Below are positions 8,226-15,456 of a stretch of DNA of 27,207 nucleotides, one piece after another. The notes beneath the pieces were generated by a model, which saw nothing but the letters and a program-made list of their open reading frames with translations, was not told where the DNA came from and did not search any database. The stretch's first letter is position 1. Each line of letters begins with the position of its first letter. The stretch covers positions 1 to 27,207 of the forward strand of contig JBGUMQ010000084.1 of NCBI GenBank assembly GCA_045116915.1. Reading direction: 5' to 3'. Source of the DNA: UBA9732 sp045116915 (lineage in GTDB: Bacteria > Spirochaetota > Spirochaetia > Sphaerochaetales > Sphaerochaetaceae). The translations under genes and the position numbers were made by a program.

Positions 8226-8246
8226 GTTGTCAGAAGGGGGCCGGAC

Positions 8247-8861
8247 ATGCAGTACATCGCACAGGTTCTTGAGACAAGGGAGATCCCGTACAAGGATTTC
8301 ACAGCCTACGACACCGGGGACATCGCCTCCAGATTCAGACAGGTGATAGAGACGGAGGGTCCCGTTGTGGACGATTTCCTGGAGCTCAAGGTCCTCAAGT
8401 CCTATTCCATCTACCAGCGCGGCAGTCTGATCGCCCCGTTCCTGCGCGGCGTCCTGCGTTCCGTCGGGGCCGTGTGTACCACCCAGACCGACTGTGACGG
8501 TCAGGAGCATCTTGTGTTCTGGCCTGAACGCATGCGGGGTCATGAAAGTGAAATCGAAGCATTGAAATGTCCTGATTACACCGAATACAGGCCATCGGGG
8601 CAGAAGGACCTTATGCCGGAAGGAACCTTCCGTGCAATCCCGGACTTTCCCCAGATCGAGGTCTTCAACGCCATGAAGGCCGTCCTTTCCGACGGCAATC
8701 CCGTGAAGAAGGAGGAACTGCTCTCCCTGACGAACCATGAGCTGGGCTTCCTGGTGAAAGGCAGACAGATAAGGCTCACGCTCGAGCTGGTCCTGAAGGC
8801 GGGAATCGCCAACGGCACATTCGTCCACAACCGCAGGGGCGGGACCTTCAGGCTCAGGTGA
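8247..8861 (+). CDS. Stand-alone DUF3320-like protein, function unknown
   Basis: The 204-residue protein shows two related halves. The first has IETEGPVVDDFLELKVLKSY followed by a basic, glycine-containing helix; the second has VLSDGNPVKKEELLSLTNHE followed by LVKGRQIRLTLELVLKAGI and ends GGTFRLR. This EGP-helix plus winged-helix-like pattern recalls the DUF3320 domain normally found at the C-terminus of very large DUF4011-type superfamily 1 helicases. Here it is free-standing with no helicase beside it. The start at ATG 8247 is chosen because of GAAGGGGG just upstream; TTG 8184 would place the -10 inside the gene. It may bind DNA or regulate, but no function is proven. Confidence 0.6.
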   Translation: MQYIAQVLETREIPYKDFTAYDTGDIASRFRQVIETEGPVVDDFLELKVLKSYSIYQRGSLIAPFLRGVLRSVGAVCTTQTDCDGQEHLVFWPERMRGHESEIEALKCPDYTEYRPSGQKDLMPEGTFRAIPDFPQIEVFNAMKAVLSDGNPVKKEELLSLTNHELGFLVKGRQIRLTLELVLKAGIANGTFVHNRRGGTFRLR

Positions 8862-8876
8862 AGCCTCCAATTCCTT

Positions 8877-10196
8877 CTAAAGGAACATCGCCATATAATG
8901 AGGCAGTGTGGTTTTGGGCCCATCGACCCCAAGATTGCCGTCGATGAATTTGAAGGCTGTTTTTGTGTGGTACTTCTCAATGAATCCGTTGAGTGAAACA
9001 GTTGCCCCTCTTTTGGATTTTACTTCAATGGGTATGATGGTTGTGTCTTTTGAGATGATGAATTCGATTTCATGGTTGTTCTCCTCTGCTTTGAAATAAT
9101 GGAGTCGATAGCCCCTCTTGACAAGCATGTCTGCGATGAGGTTTTCAAAGATACCTCCTTTTGCCGGTCCGGTCAGAGTCTGCTCCAGCAAGGCTTTTTT
9201 CATCTCAAATCCGTACATTGCGACAAGCAACCCTGTATCATGGACATAAATCTTGAAGTAGTCGTCCATCTCGTAAGCGTTGAGTGGAAATGCAGGATGG
9301 GATAGATTGTTGCAGACATTTACAACGGCTGCATCTGCCAACCAGTCGATACTTCCACCGAATTTCCGCCTGTTTCCACGTGACTCTACTGATGAGTATT
9401 GGAATTTCCTGTTTTCCTTTGCCAGTTGGCGAGGGATGGAATCAAAGCATTTTTTGATCTTGACCTTATCGGGACCGCTGGCATGCTTGTTGATATCATC
9501 TGCATAGGAGTCCAGAATCTTCATCTGCTCGGAATGAACATCAGCATAGTTGTTTGTTTCAATGAATTTCGAGACAACGGCAGGCATCCCTCCGACCACC
9601 ATGTATTGTCTGAAATAGTCCATGAACAGACTGTTCAGGTCTTCAGGGACCTTCTTTTGTTCGGAATAGCAATCCCTGAGTGCTGATACGGCCTCATCAT
9701 TCACTCCCAGAGCCCAGAGGAATTCCTCAAAGTCCAAGGAATGCATGATCAGATGTCGTTCATATCCGACAGGTACGGAGGTGATCTCTTCTTTCAGGGA
9801 TGGATCCTGGCCGTAATGGAGCCCGAGCAAGGATCCTGAAGCCACTACATCATACCTTCCATCGATTGCGAATGCCTTGAGCGCGGCCCTGGCATTCGGA
9901 CAACGTTGTATCTCATCCAGGAATAAGAGTGTCTCACCCGGAATGAAACGTATGTTCCTGAAATGCACGGATAAGCGGAGCAGGATGGCATCAACTTCAA
10001 GGCTTCCATCAAATACCGGAATAAGCTCCGGATGGAAAATGAAGTTCAATTCTATGAAACTGGTATAGTTTTTCCTTCCGAATTCTTCGATGATATACGT
10101 CTTCCCAACCTGTCTGGCACCTTTGACCAACAGGCATTCATTTTCCTTTGTCGCTTTCCAGTTTATCAATTCATTGTAGAGTTTGCGTTTGAGCAT
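8877..10196 (-). CDS. AAA-type ATPase with DUF4143 domain
   Basis: This 439-residue protein belongs to the widespread ATPase group with an N-terminal AAA domain and a C-terminal DUF4143 domain. Walker A is GARQVGKT (26-33), Walker B is LFLDEIQ (91-97), and the C-terminal part has EIEFII followed by IPIEVKSK, the arrangement of a PD-(D/E)XK nuclease-like fold. The family's cellular role is unclear. ATG 10196 has a GGGTGG ribosome site upstream. Its base composition is clearly lower in G+C than the neighbours (about 42% in one sampled line versus 63% in copA), which suggests recent transfer. It converges with the DUF3320-like gene, with only 15 bp between the stops. Confidence 0.88.
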   Translation of the reverse strand: MLKRKLYNELINWKATKENECLLVKGARQVGKTYIIEEFGRKNYTSFIELNFIFHPELIPVFDGSLEVDAILLRLSVHFRNIRFIPGETLLFLDEIQRCPNARAALKAFAIDGRYDVVASGSLLGLHYGQDPSLKEEITSVPVGYERHLIMHSLDFEEFLWALGVNDEAVSALRDCYSEQKKVPEDLNSLFMDYFRQYMVVGGMPAVVSKFIETNNYADVHSEQMKILDSYADDINKHASGPDKVKIKKCFDSIPRQLAKENRKFQYSSVESRGNRRKFGGSIDWLADAAVVNVCNNLSHPAFPLNAYEMDDYFKIYVHDTGLLVAMYGFEMKKALLEQTLTGPAKGGIFENLIADMLVKRGYRLHYFKAEENNHEIEFIISKDTTIIPIEVKSKRGATVSLNGFIEKYHTKTAFKFIDGNLGVDGPKTTLPHYMAMFL

Positions 10197-10250
10197 GACA
10201 ATCCACCCTTTTCATTATCATTTTTACATCAAAAACCGGGAGTGTTCAAC

Positions 10251-10300
10251 ATAAAAATGCATCAAATGCGGGGAATGATGTTGATAAAAATGCATCAAAT
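10251..10300. repeat. Pair of 17-bp AT-rich direct repeats upstream of the DUF4143 ATPase
   Basis: The 17-mer ATAAAAATGCATCAAAT occurs at 10251-10267 and again at 10284-10300, exactly identical and 33 bp apart, about three helical turns. A related shorter motif (CATCAAA next to an A/T run) lies at 10218-10235. The second copy sits inside TTGAT-N8-ATCAA (10281-10298). The repeats lie between the divergent ATPase and csoR starts and just upstream of a possible ATPase promoter (TTGAAC-N17-TAAAAA on the minus strand), so they are candidate operator sites. Confidence 0.7.
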
Positions 10301-10306
10301 TCGTAC

Positions 10307-10335
10307 TTGACCGAACCGGGATTATCTCTTATCTT
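10307..10335 (+). promoter_or_regulatory. csoR-copA promoter
   Basis: TTGACC at 10307-10312 and TATCTT at 10330-10335 are spaced by 17 bp. The predicted start near 10342 falls inside the CsoR palindrome, so a bound repressor would block the polymerase directly. Confidence 0.6.
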
Positions 10336-10339
10336 TTAT

Positions 10340-10356
10340 ATACCCCCAGGGGGTAT
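10340..10356. promoter_or_regulatory. CsoR copper-responsive operator
   Basis: ATACCCCC-A-GGGGGTAT is a perfect 8+1+8 palindrome, the classic G/C-tract operator of CsoR-family regulators. It spans the predicted transcription start and lies 12 bp before the csoR ATG, showing autoregulation of csoR-copA that is relieved by Cu(I). Confidence 0.9.
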
Positions 10357-10368
10357 TTGGAGGATGGG

Positions 10369-10662
10369 ATGGAAGACTCCTGCTGTAGGACGACAAGACG
10401 GACGGAAGAACAGAGAACAAAGCTGGTCAACAGGCTCAACCGGATTGAAGGGCAGATCAGGGGAATCAGGGCAATGATAGAGAATGATGCCTACTGCAAC
10501 GATGTTCTTGTGCAGAGTGCTGCGGTGGGAGCTGCAATCGATTCTTTCAGCCGTGAGGTTCTTTCTGCACATATCCACGGGTGTGTCGCCCGCGACATAA
10601 GAGAGGGAAAGGACGGGGTCATAGATGAACTGATCATGACACTCGGGAAAATCATGAGGTGA
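10369..10662 (+). CDS. csoR: CsoR-family copper-sensing transcriptional repressor
   Basis: This 97-residue all-helical repressor binds its palindromic operator and is released when Cu(I) binds. The metal ligands are visible as C43 (DAYCNDVL), H68 and C72 (SAHIHGCV), with exactly the spacing of the M. tuberculosis Cys36-His61-Cys65 set. The N-terminal basic helix NRLNRIEGQIRGIRAMIE is the family hallmark. A further Cys pair (C5, C6) at the N-terminus is extra. ATG 10369 follows GGAGG at 10359-10363 by 5 nt. The gene is 3 bp before copA and they form one operon; a palindromic operator sits just upstream. Confidence 0.94.
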   Translation: MEDSCCRTTRRTEEQRTKLVNRLNRIEGQIRGIRAMIENDAYCNDVLVQSAAVGAAIDSFSREVLSAHIHGCVARDIREGKDGVIDELIMTLGKIMR

Positions 10663-10665
10663 ACC

Positions 10666-13185
10666 ATGCAGCAGTACGATGTCACGGGAATGAGCTGTGC
10701 GGCATGTTCCGCACGTGTGGAGAAGGCGGTGTCCGGGGTTCCGGGCGTGACGTCATGCTCCGTCAGCCTTCTGACCAACTCCATGGGAGTGGAAGGCGAT
10801 GCCGACAGCATTGCCGTTATCAAAGCGGTTCAGGATGCCGGTTACGGTGCGTCCCTGAAAGGCTCCCGTTCCAATGTCGTGGACCACAGCGCCGAGGAAG
10901 CCGCGCTTGAGGACCATGAGACTCCGAAACTCAGGAGAAGGCTGTTCGCATCGCTGGGATTCCTGATTGTACTGATGTATCTCTCCATGGGCCATTCCAT
11001 GTGGGGCTGGCCGGTTCCGGCTTTCCTGGACGGCAACCATGTCGGGATCGGAATCCTGCAGATGCTGCTTTCCGCCACTGTCATGGTGATCAACCAGAAG
11101 TTCTTCACAAGCGGTTTCCGCAGCCTCATCCACAGGGCTCCGAACATGGATACCCTCGTGTCGCTGGGTTCGGCGGCATCATTCGTCTGGAGCGTCTACG
11201 TGCTGCTTGCCATGACCGTCGCGCAGAGTGCCGGAGACATGGCCGCCGTCCATGAGTATTCGCACGGTTTCTACTTCGAGTCCGCCGCCATGATCCTCAC
11301 CCTGATCACCGTCGGGAAGATGCTCGAGGCCAGGTCGAAGGGAAAGACCACAGATGCCCTGAAGGCGCTGATGAAACTGGCTCCCAAGACCGCAACGGTG
11401 GTCAGGGATGGACAGGAAGTCGTTGTTTCGATAGAAGAAGTCCGTGAAGGGGACATCTTTGTCGTGAGACCGGGTGAAAGCATCCCCGTGGACGGAGTTG
11501 TCGTGGAAGGTTCGGGTGCCGTGAACGAGTCGGCCCTTACGGGCGAGAGCATTCCGGTTGACAAGGAAGCCGGGGACAAGGTCTCCGCCGCCACTATGAA
11601 CCAGAGCGGTTTCCTGAAATGCCGCGCGACCAGGGTCGGGGAGGACACGACGCTTTCCCAGATCATCAGGATGGTCGGCGACGCCGCCGCCACAAAGGCT
11701 CCCATAGCCAAGATAGCGGACAAGGTGTCCGGTGTCTTCGTGCCTGTAGTGATTTCGATCGCAGCCGTCACCACGGTGGTCTGGCTGATCATCGGCAGGG
11801 AGTTCTCCTTCGCACTTGCGCGCGGGATTTCAGTCCTTGTCATCAGCTGTCCGTGTGCGCTTGGTCTTGCCACACCTGTGGCGATCATGGTCGGAAACGG
11901 CAAGGGCGCCAGGAACGGAGTTCTGTTCAAGACCGCCGCATCGCTGGAGCAGGCCGGGTCGGTGGATATCGTGGCGCTGGACAAGACCGGTACCATCACC
12001 ACCGGGGAACCTGTGGTCACCGACATCGTCCCTGCGGAGGGTTTCGACTCCGGAACGCTTCTGGAAATCGCGGCATCGCTTGAGGCCGGAAGCGAGCATC
12101 CTCTTGCGAAGGCCATTATGAAAAGGGCCGCTGAAGAGAAGACGGCAATCAGGGAAACGACAGGTTTCACAGCCCTTCCGGGAAACGGATTGACCGCGAC
12201 GCTTGACGGGGAGGCCGTCACCGGCGGAAGCATGAAGTTCATCGGCGGCAGGACCCGGATACCGGCAGGCCTGCTGGACAGCGCGGAGAAGCTCGCCTCG
12301 GAAGGAAAGACGCCGCTCCTGTTCACCAAAGGCGGTGTGTTCGCCGGGATGATCGCGGTTGCGGATACGATAAAGCCGGACAGCGTGCAGGCGGTAAGCG
12401 AGCTCAGGAACATGGGCATCCGTGTGGTGATGCTCACAGGCGACAACGAGCGCACGGCCAGGACGATCGGGGAACAGGTCGGAGTGGATGAGGTCGTCGC
12501 AGGCGTCCTTCCCGACGGCAAGGAAGCGGTCATCAGACGACTTTCCTCCTCCGGCAAGGTCGCAATGGTCGGCGACGGCATAAACGATGCCCCGGCACTG
12601 ACAAGCGCGGACATGGGGATAGCGATCGGCGCGGGATCCGATGTGGCCATAGACGCCGCGGACGTGGTGCTCATGAAGAGCAGTCTTTCGGATGTGCCGG
12701 CGGCCATAAGGCTGAGCCGCGCCACGTTGAGGAACATCAGGCAGAACCTGTTCTGGGCGTTCTTCTACAATGTATTGGGCATTCCCGTCGCCGCCGGTTG
12801 TCTGGTCGGCCTGGGAATCACCCTCAATCCCATGATCGGTGCCGCGGCGATGAGCCTTTCCAGCTTCTTCGTCGTATCCAACGCGCTCAGACTGAATCTT
12901 TGCGATGTCCACGACATCTCGCATGACAGAAGGAAAAGGGACAGGATCCGCCCCAAGGAGGATGATATGGCAGACACGGTAAGGACAATGACGATAGAGG
13001 GCATGATGTGCCCGCACTGCGAGGCAAGGGTGAAGAAGGCCCTGGAGTCCCTGGAAGGGGTGAGGGAGGCTGTCGTGAGCCATGAGAAGGGCAACGCGGT
13101 CGTGACAATGGGAAGCCCTGTTGCGGACGACCTGCTCACGAAGGCTGTTACCGATGCCGGCTACGAAGTGAAGGGAATCAGCTGA
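10666..13185 (+). CDS. copA: Cu(I)-exporting P1B-type ATPase with N- and C-terminal HMA domains
   Basis: This inner-membrane pump exports Cu(I) from the cytoplasm. In order, the 839 residues show an N-terminal HMA domain (GMSCAAC, C11 and C14), membrane helices, the actuator loop TGES near 292, the transmembrane metal site CPC at 395-397, the phosphorylated D439 in DKTGTIT, the nucleotide-site H478 in SEHPLA, and the hinge GDGINDAP near 636. After the last helices comes a linker and a second HMA domain with C782 and C785 (GMMCPHC). A second HMA at the C-terminus is unusual in well-studied CopA but known in anaerobes. Start ATG 10666 follows GAGGT, 3 bp after csoR. Expression should follow the CsoR operator. 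Confidence 0.95.
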   Translation: MQQYDVTGMSCAACSARVEKAVSGVPGVTSCSVSLLTNSMGVEGDADSIAVIKAVQDAGYGASLKGSRSNVVDHSAEEAALEDHETPKLRRRLFASLGFLIVLMYLSMGHSMWGWPVPAFLDGNHVGIGILQMLLSATVMVINQKFFTSGFRSLIHRAPNMDTLVSLGSAASFVWSVYVLLAMTVAQSAGDMAAVHEYSHGFYFESAAMILTLITVGKMLEARSKGKTTDALKALMKLAPKTATVVRDGQEVVVSIEEVREGDIFVVRPGESIPVDGVVVEGSGAVNESALTGESIPVDKEAGDKVSAATMNQSGFLKCRATRVGEDTTLSQIIRMVGDAAATKAPIAKIADKVSGVFVPVVISIAAVTTVVWLIIGREFSFALARGISVLVISCPCALGLATPVAIMVGNGKGARNGVLFKTAASLEQAGSVDIVALDKTGTITTGEPVVTDIVPAEGFDSGTLLEIAASLEAGSEHPLAKAIMKRAAEEKTAIRETTGFTALPGNGLTATLDGEAVTGGSMKFIGGRTRIPAGLLDSAEKLASEGKTPLLFTKGGVFAGMIAVADTIKPDSVQAVSELRNMGIRVVMLTGDNERTARTIGEQVGVDEVVAGVLPDGKEAVIRRLSSSGKVAMVGDGINDAPALTSADMGIAIGAGSDVAIDAADVVLMKSSLSDVPAAIRLSRATLRNIRQNLFWAFFYNVLGIPVAAGCLVGLGITLNPMIGAAAMSLSSFFVVSNALRLNLCDVHDISHDRRKRDRIRPKEDDMADTVRTMTIEGMMCPHCEARVKKALESLEGVREAVVSHEKGNAVVTMGSPVADDLLTKAVTDAGYEVKGIS
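12967..13185 (+). CDS. Possible internally initiated CopZ-like copper chaperone (inside copA frame)
   Basis: Inside copA and in the same frame, a perfect AAGGAGG at 12955-12961 lies 5 nt before an ATG at 12967. Initiation here would give a 72-residue protein beginning MADTVRTMTIEGMMCPHC, which is the length and shape of a free-standing CopZ metallochaperone. No separate copZ gene is in the window. The ribosome site may be a relic of a gene fusion or a working second start giving both fused and free chaperone. What is seen is the site and the frame; dual expression is inferred. Confidence 0.45.
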   Translation: MADTVRTMTIEGMMCPHCEARVKKALESLEGVREAVVSHEKGNAVVTMGSPVADDLLTKAVTDAGYEVKGIS

Positions 13186-13220
13186 AAAACAGCCGTACGG
13201 ACAGCTCTGGTCAATAATCG

Positions 13221-13240
13221 TCATGCTTTTTTTCGCATGA
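13221..13240. repeat. Inverted repeat in the copA to acyl-CoA synthetase gap
   Basis: TCATGC at 13221-13226 and GCATGA at 13235-13240 form 6-bp arms around an 8-base T-rich loop. The T-run is in the loop, not after the stem, so it does not look like a standard terminator; it could be an operator or weak hairpin after copA. Confidence 0.35.
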
Positions 13241-13256
13241 TGGTATGTTCTTGCTA

Positions 13257-13285
13257 TTGTCTGGAAGGGCTTCCTCGTGTATCTT
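13257..13285 (+). promoter_or_regulatory. Promoter of the acyl-CoA synthetase gene
   Basis: TTGTCT at 13257-13262 and TATCTT at 13280-13285 have a 17-bp spacer. The predicted start near 13292 lies within the adjoining palindrome. Confidence 0.5.
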
Positions 13286-13288
13286 TAA

Positions 13289-13315
13289 TTTGACATTTTT
13301 TGAAAAACTGTCAAA
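13289..13315. promoter_or_regulatory. 27-bp near-perfect palindrome, candidate operator
   Basis: Arms TTTGACA (13289-13295) and TGTCAAA (13309-13315) flank inner tracts of five T and five A around a central G; only one base pair (positions 13296 and 13308) breaks the symmetry. It covers the predicted start site of the acyl-CoA synthetase transcript, as expected of a repressor site. TetR- or FadR-type fatty-acid regulators are candidates, but none is encoded nearby. It lies 19 bp before the ATG. Confidence 0.6.
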
Positions 13316-13334
13316 AAAGATCCGGAGGACCCTG

Positions 13335-14987
13335 ATGAAAGAACTCAAGGAACTGACACTGACACATGTGGTGGAATCAGCGGCCGCAAGATTCGGCAGG
13401 ATGACCGCTCTCCAGACCTGGCGCAGGAACGACGGCATCACCTACGGCGAGTTGCTGTCGCAATCCGTCAATGTGGCCTACTACCTCCACTCGAGGGGAA
13501 TAGGGAAGGGCGACAGGGTCGCGATCCTGGGCGAAAGCTGTCCGAACTGGGGTCTTTCATATCTTGCCGCAAACAGGGCGGGGGCAGTGGCTGTACCCAT
13601 CCTTCCCAATTTCAGCTCGCATGAGGTCCGTTCCATCCTGGAGCACAGCGGTGCCCGCCTTGTGGTGGTCAATGCCGCCAACGCAACGAAGGTCGACGGG
13701 TGCGGTGTGAAGGTCATAAGGATGGAGGACATGACGGCGGTTCCGGCGGAGTCCTGCGCTGTTCCCGCCGAATTCAGGTCGGTGACGGGGACCGACACGC
13801 GTTCCGTCATCCCGTCGGATTCCGACAGGGCCGAGCTGGAGATCCTGCGTCCTTCGGAGGACGACACAGCGTCGATCATCTATACGAGCGGTACAACAGG
13901 TACCCCGAAGGCGGTCATGCTGACAAACAGGAACATCGTCTGGAACGCATGGGTCTGCTCCACTCCGTTCATCAGGATTCATCCGGGTTGGGACGCGCTT
14001 TCGATACTGCCGATGAGCCATGTCTACGAGTTCACGATCGGCTTCGTGCTCCTTCTGCTCAACGGTGTATGCATAACATACCTTGGCAAGGCACCGAGCA
14101 CGGACACCCTCATGCCGGCCATGAGGGAGGTCAGGCCGCAGATCATGCTTTCCGTTCCGCTCCTGATAGAGAAGATATACAGGCGCGCGCTTCTTCCGAA
14201 ACTGAAGGAGGGGACCCGTCTCGGGAAGCTGGCCCGCAACAGGCTCACCGCCCCGTTCGTGTACCGCATCATAGGCAGGAAGGTCCGCAAGACCTTCGGC
14301 GGAAGGATCAGGTTCTTCGGTGTGGGCGGAGCCGCGTTCGATTCCGAGGCCGAATCATTCTTCAACAGGATACATTTCCCGTACGCGTTGGGATACGGCC
14401 TGACTGAAACTTCTCCGTTCATCGCCGGCTGCGGTCCTGCCGACCAGGTCCCCGGGACCCTGGGCCCGGTGCTGGACGGCCTTGATGTCAAACTCGATCC
14501 GGAAAGCTCGGAGGTCCTGATCAAGGGGCCGAGTGTCATGAAGGGATACTACAGGAACGCCGAACTGACACGGGAGGTGTTCACGCAGGACGGATATTTC
14601 CGCACGGGCGACATTGGCGAGTTCCGGGAAGGAAGGCTATCCATCAGGGGAAGGTGCAAGACCATGATACTCGGGCCTTCCGGCGAGAACATATACCCCG
14701 AGAACATCGAGTTCCTCATAAACTCCGAGGAGGATGTGCTGGAAAGTCTTGTGGTCGCAGATCAGGGTGGACTGACAGCGATGATCCGTCTTGATATGAA
14801 AGCCTTGAAAAAGAAGGGTATTGTCGCCATGGAGGCCATCCAGTTCAAGCTGGACACGATTGTGAAGGGCGTGAACGCGAAGCTGTCTTCGTTCAGCAGG
14901 ATACGCAGGGCGGAGATACAGGTCCTGCCGTTCGAGCGCACACCCACCGACAAGATCAAGCGCTTCCTCTACCAGAAGAAGGCCTGA
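13335..14987 (+). CDS. AMP-forming long-chain acyl-CoA synthetase family protein
   Basis: This 550-residue enzyme of the adenylate-forming superfamily should activate a fatty or other carboxylic acid with ATP and, in most members, pass it to CoA. The P-loop-like motif YTSGTTGTPK is at 183-192, followed by YGLTETSP, GYFRTGDIG, and the hinge region GRCKTMILGPSGENIYPENIE-type block; the late catalytic lysine is K540 in TPTDKIKR. The internal ATG at 13335 is preferred to upstream frames because GGAGG at 13324-13328 lies 6 nt away. No acyl carrier protein or thioesterase sits beside it. The substrate is unknown. A 27-bp palindrome just upstream implies dedicated control. Confidence 0.9.
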   Translation: MKELKELTLTHVVESAAARFGRMTALQTWRRNDGITYGELLSQSVNVAYYLHSRGIGKGDRVAILGESCPNWGLSYLAANRAGAVAVPILPNFSSHEVRSILEHSGARLVVVNAANATKVDGCGVKVIRMEDMTAVPAESCAVPAEFRSVTGTDTRSVIPSDSDRAELEILRPSEDDTASIIYTSGTTGTPKAVMLTNRNIVWNAWVCSTPFIRIHPGWDALSILPMSHVYEFTIGFVLLLLNGVCITYLGKAPSTDTLMPAMREVRPQIMLSVPLLIEKIYRRALLPKLKEGTRLGKLARNRLTAPFVYRIIGRKVRKTFGGRIRFFGVGGAAFDSEAESFFNRIHFPYALGYGLTETSPFIAGCGPADQVPGTLGPVLDGLDVKLDPESSEVLIKGPSVMKGYYRNAELTREVFTQDGYFRTGDIGEFREGRLSIRGRCKTMILGPSGENIYPENIEFLINSEEDVLESLVVADQGGLTAMIRLDMKALKKKGIVAMEAIQFKLDTIVKGVNAKLSSFSRIRRAEIQVLPFERTPTDKIKRFLYQKKA

Positions 14988-15008
14988 CCGGAACCTCCTG
15001 ACGTTCTG

Positions 15009-15037
15009 TTGCACTCAAGCGCCAAGTGAAGTAGATT
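15009..15037 (+). promoter_or_regulatory. Promoter of the DUF3842 gene
   Basis: TTGCAC at 15009-15014 and TAGATT at 15032-15037 are 17 bp apart in the 70-bp gap after the acyl-CoA synthetase. The start near 15044 leaves a short leader with AGGAGG. Confidence 0.5.
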
Positions 15038-15057
15038 TGTAACAGCAGGAGGCGTTC

Positions 15058-15456
15058 ATGAGAATCGTTGTCATCGACGGACAGGGCGGGAAGATCGGAA
15101 AGGCCATCATAGAGCAGATAAGGGCAGTCGGGAAGGAATGCGGAATCACCGCGATCGGGACCAACTCCCTTGCCACATCGGCGATGCTGAAGGCAGGGGC
15201 CGACATGGGCGCCACAGGAGAGAATCCGGTTGTCATCGCCGTCCGGGATGCCGATGCCATAGTAGGTCCCATAGGCATAATCGCCGCGGATTCCATGCTG
15301 GGTGAGATCACGCCCGTCATGGCCGAAGCCGTAGGGCGGAGCACGGCAAGGAAGATACTTGTCCCCGTCAACAGGTGCTTCGAGGTCGCAGGGGTCCAGG
15401 AAATGAGCCTGTCACAGTACGTGGAACGTGCTGTGGAGATGCTGTTCAGGGTCTGA
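15058..15456 (+). CDS. DUF3842 family protein, function unknown
   Basis: This 132-residue protein matches the DUF3842 family, found mainly in Bacillota and spirochaetes. It opens with MRIVVIDGQGGKIGK, a Rossmann-like beta strand followed by a glycine-rich turn, and has GTNSLATSAMLKAGAD and NPVVIAVRDADAIVGPIGII, again strand-turn-helix patterns. That suggests a nucleotide- or dinucleotide-binding fold, but no catalytic set is known. The ATG at 15058 follows AGGAGG at about 15047-15052. The last 11 bases overlap the end of the convergent ASCH gene, so the two transcripts are complementary at their 3' ends. Confidence 0.8.
   Translation: MRIVVIDGQGGKIGKAIIEQIRAVGKECGITAIGTNSLATSAMLKAGADMGATGENPVVIAVRDADAIVGPIGIIAADSMLGEITPVMAEAVGRSTARKILVPVNRCFEVAGVQEMSLSQYVERAVEMLFRV

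Noticed and set aside
8184..8246. TTG-initiated extension of the DUF3320-like protein
   Set aside because: It would contain the likely -10 element; the ribosome site favours ATG 8247.
11271..12737. Long minus-strand open frame of about 488 codons opposite copA
   Set aside because: It is the antisense of a clear CopA with all motifs; its translation is Ser/Thr/Ala-rich with no family motif, as expected from high GC3 sequence.
11830..13224. 464-codon minus-strand frame opposite copA
   Set aside because: Antisense shadow, His/Arg-rich translation with no domain and no ribosome site.
13221..13240. T-rich hairpin after copA as a terminator
   Set aside because: The T-run is inside the loop, not after the stem; kept only as an inverted repeat.
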